64,000 nucleotides of DNA, from assembly GCF_009299475.1 (NCBI RefSeq), contig NZ_WBSN01000004.1, positions 62,001 through 126,000 on the forward strand. Reading direction: 5' to 3'. The position numbers were made by a program, and so were the translations under genes. A model generated the notes under the pieces. The model saw only the letters and a list, made by a program, of their open reading frames with translations, was not told where the DNA came from and searched no databases. The stretch is from Bifidobacterium avesanii. Its GTDB lineage: Bacteria > Actinomycetota > Actinomycetes > Actinomycetales > Bifidobacteriaceae. Each line of letters starts with the position of its first letter. The first letter of the stretch is position 1. Of the stretch, positions 21,309 to 33,263 are shown piece after piece.

Positions 21309-23342
21309 CTACTTGCGCTTGGTGTACATCTGCGTGTTGAGCAGCTGCGTGTAGCGGGCGATCACCTTGGGGCGGATCACCTTCATGGACGCGGTCATGA
21401 GCCCGTTCTCCTGCGTGAACTCCTCGGGCAGGATGATGAACTTGCGCACGGACTCGGCGCGGGAGACGCCCTCGTTCGCCATGTCCACGAACTTCTGCAC
21501 CTCGGCGCGCACGGCGGCGTTGGTGGCGGCCTCCTCCATGGACATGTTGCGGTCGAGCCCCTTGGCCTCGAGCCACGGGCGCAGTGTCTCCTCGTCCAGC
21601 GTGATGAGCGCGGAGATGAACGGGCGCTTGTCGCCGAGCACCAGCGCCTGGGAGACGAACTCGCAGCGCTGGATGACCTCCTCGATGGGGCCGGGGGAGA
21701 CGTTCTTGCCGCCGGCGGTGATGATGAGGTCCTTCTTGCGGCCGGTGATGAACAGGAATCCGTCGTCGTCCAGGCGGCCCAGATCGCCGGTGGCGTACCA
21801 GCCGTCAGGGGTGAAGGAGCCCTCGGTGGCCTCCTCGTTCTTGTGGTAGCGCGGGAAGACGGCGGTGCCCTTGACCTGGATCTCGCCGTCCTCGGCCACG
21901 CGCAGCTTGAAGCCGGGGAACGCGATGCCCACGGAGCCCTGATGGTACGGCACGCCGAGCGGGTTGAACGCGCACGGGGCGGTGGTCTCCGTGAGTCCGT
22001 AGCCCTCGTAGACGGGGATGTTCGCGCCGCGGAAGAACGCCATGAGCTCCGGGTCGAGCGGGGCGCCGCCGCACACGATCCACTTGGCGCGGCCGCCGAG
22101 CGCCTGACGCAGCGACTGGTAGACGATCGGGTCGAAGGCGGCGCGGCGGGCCTTGAGCGCGAGGCTGGCCCTGCCCCTCTCGCTGATCTCCGCCATGTAG
22201 TCCTGCGCGGTGACCGCGGCCGCCGCGAACGCGAGGCCCTTGGCGCCGTGGCCGGCTTTCTGCGAGGCGGCGTTGTACACCTTCTCGAGCACGCGGGGCA
22301 CCACGATCATGACCGTGGGCTTGGCCACCTGCATGTCCGCGATGAGCGTCTTGATGCCCGAGGCGATGAACACGTGCAGCTCGGAGGCGACCACGATGTA
22401 GTTGATCGCACGGGCGAACGAATGCGCCTGCGGCAGGAAGAGCAGCACCGAATGGTCCTTGTTGTGCAGGAGCTCGGGCATGTACTCGGGCAGGTTGAGC
22501 GCGGTGGTGCAATAGTGCTCGTGGGTCATCTCCACGCCCTTGGGGGTGGAGGTGGAGCCGGAGGTGTAGACGATCGAGCACAGGTCGGTCTTCCTGACCG
22601 AGTCGATGCGCTCGTCCAGCTCGGCGTCGCCCACGGACCTGCCGTAGGCCGCGAGCTCCTCGAGGCCGCCGGTCTCCAGGCAGATGATGTGCTCGAGCGA
22701 GACGCAGTCCTCGATGGCGCCGTCGGCCTTGTCGCGCATGTCGGTGGTCTGCACGATCAGCAGGCGGGCGTCCGAGTTGTTCACGATGTTGCGGATCTGC
22801 TCGGCGGAGTCGGTGTCGTAGATGGTGGCGAGCACGCCGCCGCACGCCATGACCGCCGCATCCGTCACGTCCCACTCGTAGGAGGTGCGGCACATGAACG
22901 CCACGCCGTCGCCCTTCTTGAGCCCGTAGTGCAGCAGGCCCTTGGCGACCGCGCGGATGTCCGCGAGCGTCTCGTTGCCGGTCTTGGTGACCCAGCGCTC
23001 GCCCTCCTTGTAGGTGTAGAGCGGGTCGTCGCCCATGCGCGCGGCGCGGTCGGCGTAGATGTCGTAGATGGACATGCCGTCGTCGATCGGGGGGATGCCG
23101 ACCGTCTCGGTGGTGAGCAGGCCGGTTTCCGGGTCGATGAACGTGTTGGTCGGGTGACCGGGGCCCCAGTCGTCGCTGTGGGGGAGGGTGACGCCCTCCT
23201 CGCGGGCGCTTTCCTCGGCCTGCGCCGCATAGTCGTCGCGCTCGGAGGAGTCGTCGCCCCCGGGAACGTAGTTGCCCCCCAGATCGCGGGCCCTGCGGGC
23301 GAGCTCGGCGGCCTGTTCCCTGAGCGAATTCATGAATGACAC
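21309..23342 (-). CDS. fadD: Long-chain acyl-CoA synthetase (AMP-forming)
   Basis: Activates fatty acids to acyl-CoA through an acyl-adenylate. 677 aa from the GTG at 23342, which has GGAG eight bases upstream; an ATG three codons later is the alternative. Motifs are YTSGSTSTPKGVEMTH (AMP/P-loop), YGLTETTAP, and GWYATGDLGRLDDDGFLFITGRKKDLIITAGGKNVSP-type C-terminal hinge sequence. The N-terminal 60 residues are acidic and specific to the group. Nothing in the flanks identifies its substrate. Confidence 0.92.
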   Translation of the reverse strand: MSFMNSLREQAAELARRARDLGGNYVPGGDDSSERDDYAAQAEESAREEGVTLPHSDDWGPGHPTNTFIDPETGLLTTETVGIPPIDDGMSIYDIYADRAARMGDDPLYTYKEGERWVTKTGNETLADIRAVAKGLLHYGLKKGDGVAFMCRTSYEWDVTDAAVMACGGVLATIYDTDSAEQIRNIVNNSDARLLIVQTTDMRDKADGAIEDCVSLEHIICLETGGLEELAAYGRSVGDAELDERIDSVRKTDLCSIVYTSGSTSTPKGVEMTHEHYCTTALNLPEYMPELLHNKDHSVLLFLPQAHSFARAINYIVVASELHVFIASGIKTLIADMQVAKPTVMIVVPRVLEKVYNAASQKAGHGAKGLAFAAAAVTAQDYMAEISERGRASLALKARRAAFDPIVYQSLRQALGGRAKWIVCGGAPLDPELMAFFRGANIPVYEGYGLTETTAPCAFNPLGVPYHQGSVGIAFPGFKLRVAEDGEIQVKGTAVFPRYHKNEEATEGSFTPDGWYATGDLGRLDDDGFLFITGRKKDLIITAGGKNVSPGPIEEVIQRCEFVSQALVLGDKRPFISALITLDEETLRPWLEAKGLDRNMSMEEAATNAAVRAEVQKFVDMANEGVSRAESVRKFIILPEEFTQENGLMTASMKVIRPKVIARYTQLLNTQMYTKRK

Positions 23343-23488
23343 GACTGAATCTCCTTCATCTGGCGATGCCTCTTCGTGGCGTGCGCGCGGCACGCGTCTG
23401 GTACGGAGTGTAGTCGTTCGGCCCCGGCTCGTCACCTTACGGTTGCGTAAGGTCGGCGCCGCGCCGCCCCGCTTGTCCCGGGTAGGGC

Positions 23489-23494
23489 TATAAT
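23489..23494 (+). promoter_or_regulatory. -10 box upstream of rplY
   Basis: A perfect TATAAT lies 155 bases before the rplY start codon, in the gap divergent from fadD. I see no good -35 at 17 bases. The long leader between it and the gene is GC rich and may fold. Confidence 0.5.
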
Positions 23495-23648
23495 GAATTG
23501 CTGTTGCTTTGGCGAGGGCATCGCGCGGCGAGAGCCGCACGGTTCCGTAATCGACTCGGCGCATGTTGTCCCCTCCTTGGGGTGCGTTCTGCGGCGCGTC
23601 GTGGCGTCAAATGACAGAACGACAAGTAACACTCAAGGAGAGTCAATC

Positions 23649-24269
23649 ATGGCACACACCATCGTGCTCGAGGGCGAAGTCCGCAACGAGTTCGGCAAGG
23701 GCGCTGCCCGCCGCATGCGCGTCGCCAACCAGATCCCGGCCACCATCTACGCCGGCGGCGCCGAGCCCGCCTTCATCAAGCTGCCGCTCAAGGAGACCAC
23801 CTACCAGCTGCGCAACCGCAACGCCCTGTTCAACATCAAGTTCGCCGACCAGAGCAAGATGGCCATCGTCAAGGACGTGCAGATCCACCCGGTCAAGCGC
23901 ATCATCGAGCACATCGACTTCTACGAGGTCCGCGCCGGCGAGAAGGTCAACGTGACCGTGCCGGTGTTCGTCGAGGGCCTGCCGAAGGGCGCCGCCGTCG
24001 CGTTCGTGGACATGCAGCACCTCGAGGTCAACGCCGACGTGGCCAACCTGCCGGAGAAGATCGTCATCGACGTCAACGGCCTGGCCGACGGCGACAAGGT
24101 TCTCGCCAAGGACGTCAAGCTGCCCGAGGGCGCCGAGCTCGTCATCGACGACCCGGAGACCTCCGTCGTGTCCGTCGAGGTTCCGGAGGACGCCGCCCCG
24201 GAGACCCCGGCCGCCGCTCCGGCCGCCGACGCCGCCGCTGCCGCTCCGGCCGCGGACGCCAAGGCCTGA
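23649..24269 (+). CDS. rplY: 50S ribosomal protein L25/general stress protein Ctc
   Basis: 5S-rRNA-binding ribosomal protein of the long (CTC) type, 206 aa. The N-terminal L25 domain (GEVRNEFGKGAARRMRVANQIPATIYAGG) is followed by the beta domain with HIDFYEVRAGEKVNVTVPV. The C-terminal 25 residues are Ala/Pro rich and low complexity. AAGGAGA precedes the ATG. A strong terminator follows. Confidence 0.96.
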   Translation: MAHTIVLEGEVRNEFGKGAARRMRVANQIPATIYAGGAEPAFIKLPLKETTYQLRNRNALFNIKFADQSKMAIVKDVQIHPVKRIIEHIDFYEVRAGEKVNVTVPVFVEGLPKGAAVAFVDMQHLEVNADVANLPEKIVIDVNGLADGDKVLAKDVKLPEGAELVIDDPETSVVSVEVPEDAAPETPAAAPAADAAAAAPAADAKA

Positions 24270-24291
24270 TCGGCCCGTTCCGACGCCTTTC

Positions 24292-24326
24292 ACGGGGAGT
24301 CCCGCCGCTGCGCGGGCTCCCCGTTT
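24292..24326 (+). terminator. Terminator after rplY
   Basis: ACGGGGAGTCCCGC and GCGGGCTCCCCGT form a nearly perfect GC-rich stem (24292-24323), followed by TTTT. Confidence 0.9.
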
Positions 24327-24520
24327 TCGTATGCGCGCCGTGGCCGCGTCCGATGGCCGGCCATGGGTTTTCATAATGTGAACCGCGTCACGCCGGCGTC
24401 GTCCGGATGTGCCATAGTGCGACCTAGGCCACGCGCCACAAGCGCAAGGCATTCAGACCATTCCGGCGCCGGAGTCGCGGGATCTCCCCGGTCGGCGCCC
24501 GTACAAGAAGTAAAGAAACC

Positions 24521-25648
24521 ATGACTGAAGCATCTCATCACGATCCGGCGGCGCTCGACAAGCTCACCGAAGCGTTCACCGTTCTGCCCAACGACAACCC
24601 GGCCTCCGACGCCAAGCGCCAGGAGCTCATCGACAAGCCGGCGTTCGGACAGGTCTTCTCCGACAACATGACCCACATGACCTGGACCAAGGGCGAGGGC
24701 TGGTCCGACCGCCGCATCGAGCCGTACGCGCCGCTCAAGCTCGACCCGGGCGCCTCCGTGCTGCACTACGCGCAGGAGGTCTTCGAGGGCCTCAAGGCCT
24801 ACCGTCACGCCGACGGCTCCACGTGGCTGTTCCGCCCGGACGCGAACGCCGAGCGCTTCCAGAACTCCGCCAAGCGCCTGTACCTGCCCGAGCTGTCCGT
24901 GGACGACTTCCTCGGCTCCGTGGCCGCGCTGGTCAAGCGCGACGCCGCCTGGGTGCCGTCCCGCCGCGAGTACACGCTGTACATGCGCCCGTTCATGTTC
25001 GCCTCCGAGCCGTTCCTCGGCGTGCGCGCCCCGCAGGAGGTCGACTACTGCGTGATCGCCTCCCCGTCCGGCCCGTACTTCCCCGGCGGCGTCAAGCCGG
25101 TGAGCATCTGGGTTGAGGACAAGTGGTTCCGCACCGGCCCCGGCGGCACCGGCTTCGCCAAGTGCGGCGGCAACTACGCCGCCTCCCTGCTCGGCGAGTA
25201 CACGGGCATCGACAACGGCTGCCAGCAGGTGTGCTTCGTGGACGCCGCCACCAAGACCTACCTCGAGGAGCTCGGCGGCATGAACATGATGGTCGTGCAC
25301 AAGGACGGCCACGTGGAGACCCCGTCCCTGACCGGCAACATCCTGCCGGGCGTCACCCGCCGCTCCCTGATCCAGCTCATGCAGGACCGCGGCATCGACG
25401 TGGTCGAGACCATGATCCCGCTCAAGCAGCTGCTCGAGGACATCAAGTCCGGCGAAGTCACCGAGGTGTTCGCCTGCGGCACCGCCGCCATCATCACCCC
25501 GATCGGCCGCTTCAAGTCCAAGGACTTCGACGTGACCGTGGCCGACGGCGAATCCGGCAAGCTCACCGTGGATCTGCGCAACGAGCTGCTGGGCATCCAG
25601 CTCGGCGAGCGCGAGGATCCGCATAACTGGATGTGGAAGGTCTGCTGA
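24521..25648 (+). CDS. ilvE: Branched-chain amino acid aminotransferase
   Basis: Last step of Leu, Ile and Val synthesis; PLP fold type IV. 375 aa. The PLP lysine is in GFAKCGGNYAASL, and other family blocks are YAQEVFEGLKAYRH and ITPIGRFKSKDF. The N-terminus fits the actinobacterial long form. ATG at 24521 with a weak AAGAAG site. The 250 bases ahead show no leader peptide or T-box that I can recognise. Confidence 0.95.
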   Translation: MTEASHHDPAALDKLTEAFTVLPNDNPASDAKRQELIDKPAFGQVFSDNMTHMTWTKGEGWSDRRIEPYAPLKLDPGASVLHYAQEVFEGLKAYRHADGSTWLFRPDANAERFQNSAKRLYLPELSVDDFLGSVAALVKRDAAWVPSRREYTLYMRPFMFASEPFLGVRAPQEVDYCVIASPSGPYFPGGVKPVSIWVEDKWFRTGPGGTGFAKCGGNYAASLLGEYTGIDNGCQQVCFVDAATKTYLEELGGMNMMVVHKDGHVETPSLTGNILPGVTRRSLIQLMQDRGIDVVETMIPLKQLLEDIKSGEVTEVFACGTAAIITPIGRFKSKDFDVTVADGESGKLTVDLRNELLGIQLGEREDPHNWMWKVC

Positions 25649-25686
25649 CAAATTGCCAGCAGTCGTTGGCTGACGATTCAGCCTCC

Positions 25687-25727
25687 GAAGTCCCTTGCAA
25701 TCATTGGAATTGCAGGGGACTTCGCTG
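25687..25727 (+). terminator. Terminator after ilvE
   Basis: GAAGTCCCTTGCAAT and ATTGCAGGGGACTTC form a 15-bp stem around a short loop, followed by GCTGTTTT. The 220 bases from here to the next start show no other feature. Confidence 0.85.
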
Positions 25728-25948
25728 TTTTGCGAGATGTTTCGCCGTTGGGGCAGGAGCATCTGCGCACTATGCGGATGCTTGTTTGTGATGGACGCCG
25801 ATGCGAACGCGCGTTGGGGCGTGGCGCGGACGGAACGTGCGACGGCCAGGGGAGCGGCTATGCTGGCACCCGGCGGCGGGGCGGTTCGACCGTTCCGCCG
25901 CGGCAACGGCATCGCAACGGGAACGAGATCGCAAAGGGGATCGCCGGC

Positions 25949-26665
25949 ATGGAAGTGGCCTTGGAGACGAACGCCGTGTTCGTGGGCATCGAATACCTCG
26001 CCATCTTCGTGTGGGGGCTGTCCGGCGGGCTGTCCGCCGTGCGCAAGCGCTACGACCTGTTCTCCATCCTCACCTGCGCGTGGATGACCGCCCTCGGCGG
26101 CGGTCTGGTGCGCGACACCCTGCTCGGAGACCTGCCGCCGGTGGGCATCACGGACAAGGGCTACATCCTCACCTGCCTCGCCTCCGGACTCGTGGTGGCC
26201 GTGGCGCATCCGGAGATCATGCGCCTCAAGTGGACGATGGTGGCGATCGACGCGCTGGGCCTCGGCCTGTTCGCCGTCAACGGCACCGCGAAGGCGCTCG
26301 CGTTCGGCAGCTCGGGCATGACGGCCGTGTTCCTCGGCATGGCCACGGCGCTCGCCGGCGGTTTGTTCCGCGACCTCATGGTGGGGGAGGTGCCGATGAT
26401 CATCCGGGACAAGCACCTGTACGCCGTGCCGTCGCTCATCGGGTGCATCCTCACGGTGATCGTCTACAAGATCGTGCGCGCGGGCACGGTGGGCATGCAG
26501 TGGGAGATGGCGCTCGACGTGGTGATCGTGGCCGTGGTGTTCGTGCTGCGCATGGTGTCCGTGGCGTGCAACCTCACGTTCCCCGGGGCGGTGGATCGCG
26601 GGGGCGGGGCGTCATCCGGCGAGCGGTCGGACGGCGAGCGGTCGAACGGCGCCGGGGACAAATAA
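25949..26665 (+). CDS. TRIC-family (YadS/UPF0126) membrane protein
   Basis: Integral membrane protein of the trimeric intracellular cation channel family: two related halves of three helices, each with a Gly-rich kink (GLSGGLSAVRKR, ALGGGLVRDTLLG; FLGMATALAGGLFRDLMVGEVP). 238 aa from the ATG at 25949, chosen because AAAGGGGA lies at the right distance and the reading frame upstream codes for no membrane sequence. The C-terminal 25 residues are hydrophilic (Gly/Ser/Asp/Arg). Bacterial members conduct K+ or Na+ in vitro; the role here is unknown. Confidence 0.88.
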   Translation: MEVALETNAVFVGIEYLAIFVWGLSGGLSAVRKRYDLFSILTCAWMTALGGGLVRDTLLGDLPPVGITDKGYILTCLASGLVVAVAHPEIMRLKWTMVAIDALGLGLFAVNGTAKALAFGSSGMTAVFLGMATALAGGLFRDLMVGEVPMIIRDKHLYAVPSLIGCILTVIVYKIVRAGTVGMQWEMALDVVIVAVVFVLRMVSVACNLTFPGAVDRGGGASSGERSDGERSNGAGDK

Positions 26666-26782
26666 GGAATCAATAGGACTGATGGGGGACGAGTGCGCGG
26701 GGAGACGGGCGGCGGTCGCCCTGCGCGTACCGCGCGTAATCCACCGTCCGGCCAATGGCGGCCGTGCGCCTGCGAACCGTCT

Positions 26783-26829
26783 CGAAAAACAGTAATCCCG
26801 CAGACCCTTGCGGGAGCTGCGGGATTACT
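26783..26829 (-). terminator. Terminator after rpsT
   Basis: AGTAATCCCGCAG (26791-26803) pairs with CTGCGGGATTACT (26817-26829). On the minus strand the stem is followed by a T run (AAAAA at 26785-26789 on the plus strand). It sits 27 bases after the rpsT stop. Confidence 0.85.
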
Positions 26830-26856
26830 CGAAGGTCGATTCCGAACGGATCGAAA

Positions 26857-27117
26857 TCAGAGCGCGTTGATCGCCACGGCGAGGCCGGACTTGCGGTTCG
26901 CGGCCTGGTTCTTGTGGATCACGCCGGCGCTGGCGGCCTTGTCCAGACGACGGGCGGCCACCTGGTAGGCGGTCTCGGCGGCGGCCTTGTCACCGGAGGC
27001 GATGGCCTCGCGGGTGGCGCGGACGGCGGTCTTGATGGCGGACTTGACCTGGACGTTGCGCTGGTGCGCCTTCTCGTTGGTCAGCACGCGCTTCTTCTGC
27101 GACTTGATGTTAGCCAC
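26857..27117 (-). CDS. rpsT: 30S ribosomal protein S20
   Basis: Small primary rRNA-binding protein, 86 aa, normal size. It begins [19 protein letters not shown] and ends [15 protein letters not shown], both family hallmarks. It is transcribed alone and divergently from the GH31 gene; the 231-base gap contains repeated AATTCGGG/CCGAAATT-like half sites of unknown meaning. Confidence 0.97.
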   Translation of the reverse strand: MANIKSQKKRVLTNEKAHQRNVQVKSAIKTAVRATREAIASGDKAAAETAYQVAARRLDKAASAGVIHKNQAANRKSGLAVAINAL

Positions 27118-27348
27118 TATCTACTCCAAACGACGTAAACGTGTATTACAAGGACATACAAACGGACATGATAACACATGCGTGGACCAAGCCGCGCCGA
27201 ATTTCGCGCGTCGGCGGGGAAAATTCGGGTGACTGCGCGGTCAGCGGCATATGGAGCGCCACGTCGCCCGGCAAATTCCCGAAACATGCGCGCGCAATCC
27301 CGAAATTCACGCGATAATGGTGGGCAGGCCAAGCCGAAAGGACCAACA

Positions 27349-29898
27349 ATGAAGTTCTCCAACGCCATCATCGCCATCGCGGCCACGGACGACCGCATCG
27401 ACCTCGCCACCGACGGCGGGCGCCTGCGCATCTACCTCATGGACGACGACGTGATCCGATTCCGCTGCACGTTCGACGACGAGTTCGCGCCCGACCACTC
27501 GTACGCGCTCGTGAAAACCGCGTGGCCCGACGAACTCGACGGCCTGCTCGCCGCCGAGCGCACGCGCGTCGCGCCCATCACGCCTAAGCTCGAGGACCGC
27601 GGCGACCACTGGCGCACCGGCACCGCGAAGCTGACCGTGATCCTGTACAAGGAGCCCTTCGGCGTGGAGATCCGCGACGCCGCCACCGGAGCCGTGCTCC
27701 ACCGCGACCTGAGGGAGCGCTCGTTCATGGAGGACTCCAACGGCCGCCGCATGCACTACTCGGTGATCGGCGAGCACGACCACTGCTACGGCTTCGGCGA
27801 GAAGACCGGCCCGCTCAACAAGCTCCACCGCCGCATGCGCATGCACAACGTGGACGCCTGCGGCTACGACGCCGAGCTGTCCGACCCGCTGTACAAGCAC
27901 ATCCCGTTCTACATCCGCTTCAACGACGAGACCCGCCGCGCGTGCGGCATGTTCTACGACAACCCGCACGACGCGACCTTCGACATGGGCCGCGAGCGCA
28001 GCGGCTACTGGGAGCGCTACTGCCTGTACGAGGTGGACGGCGGCGACGTGGACTGGTTCTTCATCAACGGCCCGACCATCCCGGACGTGGTGCGCCGCTA
28101 CACCGACCTGACGGGCAAGAGCGCGCTGCCGCCGATCGGGGACACGGGCTACGGGCACACCACCATGTACTACACGGAGCTCGAGCGGGACGCCGACGAC
28201 GCGATCGTGGCGTTCGCGGAGCGCTGCCGGCGCGAGGGCATCCCGCTCGACGCGTTCGCGCTCGCCTCCGGGTACACGTGCATGCCGAACGGCAAGCGCT
28301 ACCAGTTCCATTGGAACGAGGCGAAGTTCAAGGACCCGGCCGGGTTCGTCGCGCGCATGAAGGAACTCGGCGTGGCGGTGACGCCGAACGTGAAGCCGGG
28401 CATCCTCACCACGCATCCCGACTACGACGAGTACGACCGATCCGGCGCGTTCGTGCGCGCGGCGGACGGCGAGCGCACGCAGCGGCAGCGCTATTGGGGC
28501 GGATTCGCCGGCTTCCCGGACTTCACGAGCGCCGCGGCGCGCGAAATCTGGGAGCGGCACATGACCGAGGCGCTGCTGGACAACGGCATCGACGGCATCT
28601 GGGACGACAACTGCGAGTTCGAGATCGACGACGCGGACGCGCGCGTGGACGCCGACGGCTCGCCGCGCGCGGTGGGCGGCATGCGCCCGGCCCTGACCAA
28701 CATGATGGCGTTCACGTCCACCGAGGCGCTCCTGCGGCACAATCCGGACCGCCGCCCGTACGTGATCTCGCGCGCCGGATACGCGGGCATCCAGCGGTAC
28801 GCGCAGACGTGGGCCGGCGACAACGCAACGAGCTGGAAGACCCTCAGGTGGAACATCGCCACGATCCTCGGCATGGGGCTGTCCGGGGCGGCGAACCACG
28901 GCGCGGACATCGGCGGCTGGTTCGGCCCCCGCCCGGAGCCGGAGCTGCTGGTGCGCTGGTTCCAGGAGGGCGCGTTCATGCCGCGCTTCATGACGAACTC
29001 GTCCAACACGGACAACACCGTGACCGAGCCGTTCATGTACCCGTCGTACACGCCGTACATCGCCGACGCGGTGCGGCTGCGCTACCGGCTGGCGGCGGCC
29101 ATGTACTCGCTGCTGCGGCTCGCGTCCGTCGAGGGCGACCCGGTCATGCGCCCGCTGGTCTACGAGTTCCCGGACGACCCGCGCTGCTGGGACGAGGGGT
29201 GCGAGTTCATGTTCGGCGCCGACCTGCTTGTGGCGAACGTGCTCGAGCCGGGCGCGACCGAATGGCCGGTGTACCTGCCCGCGGGCTGCGACTGGTACGA
29301 GTGGGGCACCAGGCGGCGCCACGCCGGCGGCCAGACCGTCACCGTGCCGGTGGATCTGGGCACGATCCCCATGTTCCTGCGCGCCGGCGCGGTCCTGCCG
29401 CTGAGCCCGGACGTGACGAACCTGCACACGCAGCCGATCGAGCGTCTGGAGGTCCTCGTCGAGCCGTCGCGCGCCAACGCGTTCGCGCTGTACGAGGACG
29501 ACGGCGCGAGCAACGCGTACCGTCACGGCAATTACCTGCTCACGACGCTCGCCGTGACGCCCGCGGGCGGGTCCGGCTCAGCGGACGGCGGCGTGGCGGT
29601 GATCGAGGCGCGGCGCGAGGGCCGGTACGCCTCGAAGGTGCGTTCGGTCACGCTCGACGTGTTCGCCGACGCCGTCAAGCCGTTCGCCTTCGACCTCGAG
29701 ACGGGCGCGGACGGGGCCGGGGACGCGAACGGCAGGCGCAGGCTGGCCGAGTTCGTCGACCCCGAGGCGTGGGCCGCGGCGGGCGAGGGCTGGATCTACG
29801 ACGCCGAGACGACGACCGCGCGCGTGAAGTTCGCCAATCCGGCCGGCGACTGGCGCGTGCTGGCCGACTACGGCGTCAACGACCTGGTCAAGATGTAG
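27349..29898 (+). CDS. GH31 family glycoside hydrolase (alpha-glucosidase-like)
   Basis: Retaining alpha-glycosidase, 849 aa, no signal peptide, so it acts on imported sugars. It has the N-terminal beta-sandwich (1-230), then the catalytic barrel. The nucleophile region reads GIDGIWDDNCEFE instead of the commoner WxDMNE, and the acid/base Asp is in WAGDNATSW. FYIRFNDETRRACGMFYDN precedes the barrel. The WDDNCE form is nearer GH31 branches acting on unusual linkages or substituted sugars than classical maltases, so I would not assign maltose as substrate. The ATG follows GAAAGGA. No transporter or regulator sits beside it. Confidence 0.87.
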   Translation: MKFSNAIIAIAATDDRIDLATDGGRLRIYLMDDDVIRFRCTFDDEFAPDHSYALVKTAWPDELDGLLAAERTRVAPITPKLEDRGDHWRTGTAKLTVILYKEPFGVEIRDAATGAVLHRDLRERSFMEDSNGRRMHYSVIGEHDHCYGFGEKTGPLNKLHRRMRMHNVDACGYDAELSDPLYKHIPFYIRFNDETRRACGMFYDNPHDATFDMGRERSGYWERYCLYEVDGGDVDWFFINGPTIPDVVRRYTDLTGKSALPPIGDTGYGHTTMYYTELERDADDAIVAFAERCRREGIPLDAFALASGYTCMPNGKRYQFHWNEAKFKDPAGFVARMKELGVAVTPNVKPGILTTHPDYDEYDRSGAFVRAADGERTQRQRYWGGFAGFPDFTSAAAREIWERHMTEALLDNGIDGIWDDNCEFEIDDADARVDADGSPRAVGGMRPALTNMMAFTSTEALLRHNPDRRPYVISRAGYAGIQRYAQTWAGDNATSWKTLRWNIATILGMGLSGAANHGADIGGWFGPRPEPELLVRWFQEGAFMPRFMTNSSNTDNTVTEPFMYPSYTPYIADAVRLRYRLAAAMYSLLRLASVEGDPVMRPLVYEFPDDPRCWDEGCEFMFGADLLVANVLEPGATEWPVYLPAGCDWYEWGTRRRHAGGQTVTVPVDLGTIPMFLRAGAVLPLSPDVTNLHTQPIERLEVLVEPSRANAFALYEDDGASNAYRHGNYLLTTLAVTPAGGSGSADGGVAVIEARREGRYASKVRSVTLDVFADAVKPFAFDLETGADGAGDANGRRRLAEFVDPEAWAAAGEGWIYDAETTTARVKFANPAGDWRVLADYGVNDLVKM

Positions 29899-29967
29899 GG
29901 CAGGCCAGCCGCTAGACTTGGGATGTTTGGAACATGACGGCAGTCGAGGAGCAAGGAGCCGAAACAG

Positions 29968-31847
<1,880 letters not shown>

Positions 31848-31848
<1 letters not shown>

Positions 31849-33101
31849 TGTCTTTCGAGATCTATGTCCACGTGCCGTTCTGCCTGAGGCGCTGCGGCTA
31901 CTGCGACTTCAACACGTACACGGCCGTGGACCTGGGCGCGGGCGCCTCGCGCGGCAACTACGCGAACATGGTGATCCGCGAAATGCGGCTCGTGCGCGAC
32001 TGGCAGCTCGCCCACGGCGTCGAGGAGCCGCCCGCGTCCACCGTGTTCTTCGGCGGCGGCACGCCCACCATCCTGCCCGCGCGCGACCTCGTGGCCATGC
32101 TGGACGCCGTGCGCGCGACGTGGGGGCTGGAACCCGGCGCGGAGGTCACCACCGAGGCGAATCCGGACACCGTGGACGCCGACTACATCCGCGAGCTTGC
32201 GGACGGCGGCTTCACGCGCGTCTCCTTCGGCATGCAGTCCGCCATGCCGCATGTGCTGCGCACGCTGGACCGCACACACACGCCGGCGAACGTGGAGGCC
32301 GGCGTGCGCGCGGCGGACGCGGCCGGGCTCAGAAGCAGCGTGGACCTCATCTACGGCGCTCCGGGGGAGAGCCTCGACGATTGGCGCACATCGGTGCGCG
32401 CGGCCATTGATCTGGGCGTCAACCACATCTCCGCCTACGCCCTGACCGTGGAGCCCACCACCAAAATGGGCCGGCGAATCGCCGCCGGCACCCTGCCCAA
32501 GCCGGATGACGACGACGAGGCTCTGAAATACGAGATCGTGGACGACATGCTCGCCGACGCCGGGCTTGAATGGTATGAGGTCTCCAACTGGGCGCGTACC
32601 GGGTATGAGAGCCGGCACAACCTCGGCTACTGGCGCAATGTCGACTGGGCGGGATTGGGCCCCGGCGCGCATTCGCACGTCAACGCGGGCGCGATTGCGG
32701 ACGCCGGTCCGGACGACGGCCCGCGCCCGGCGCTGCGCGCATGGGACATCGCGCATCCGCGCTTGTGGGGCGCCGCCATCAACGAGGACCGCATCCCGTG
32801 GGGCGGCAGCGAAACCATCACGCCGGGGGAGAACCTCGAGGAGCTCATCATGCTGGGCCTGCGCATCCGCGAGGGACTCGACCTCGCGCGCCTCAACGAG
32901 GAGATCGCTTCCGCGCGCGAATCGGACGGCTCCCTGCCCCTGCGACCCATCGATGTTGCGCAACTGCGGCCGATGGTCGATGAGGGGCTCATCACCGTCG
33001 TGCGCGATGCCGCGAACCATAGCCGCATCGTCCCCACCCGCAGGGGACGGCTGCTCAACGACGCGGTGATCGAGCGGTTCTTCGAGCTCGCGGGGGTGTG
33101 A
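31848..33101 (+). CDS. hemW: Radical SAM protein HemW (heme chaperone / coproporphyrinogen oxidase-like)
   Basis: Radical S-adenosylmethionine enzyme with the CxxxCxxC motif FCLRRCGYCDF near residue 12. Further blocks are FFGGGTPTIL, TTEANPD, RVSFGMQS and SVDLIYGAPGESLDDW, all typical of HemW. 417 aa. Bifidobacteria generally lack full heme synthesis, so a heme-chaperone role is more likely than the oxidase once assumed; that is inference. It overlaps lepA by one base. Confidence 0.92.
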
Positions 33102-33137
33102 ACGGCCTTACTACGCCGCTACATGCCGCCGTGCGGA

Positions 33138-33263
33138 GCATATTTCCGATTTGTGCGGTCGAATTCGGCGGTTCCGCCATATAGCCGCTACGCCATTCCG
33201 GTGTTTTTCCAAGGGCCTATCCGGGCGAATGCCCGAAAACGACCGCACAAATCGGAAATATGC
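33138..33263. repeat. Solo 126-bp element with perfect 24-bp inverted ends
   Basis: Arms at 33138-33161 (beginning GCATATTTCCGATTTG) and 33240-33263 are exact reverse complements. The 78-bp centre includes a small GGCGG-tt-CCGCC hairpin. It lies in the 312-base gap between the convergent hemW and tetR genes; the rest of the gap shows no gene. There is no T run, so it is better explained as a MITE/REPIN-like element than as a terminator. Confidence 0.8.

Noticed and set aside
24371..24520. Possible T-box or leader peptide before ilvE
   Set aside because: No T-box core, no run of branched-chain codons and no antiterminator/terminator pair could be found.
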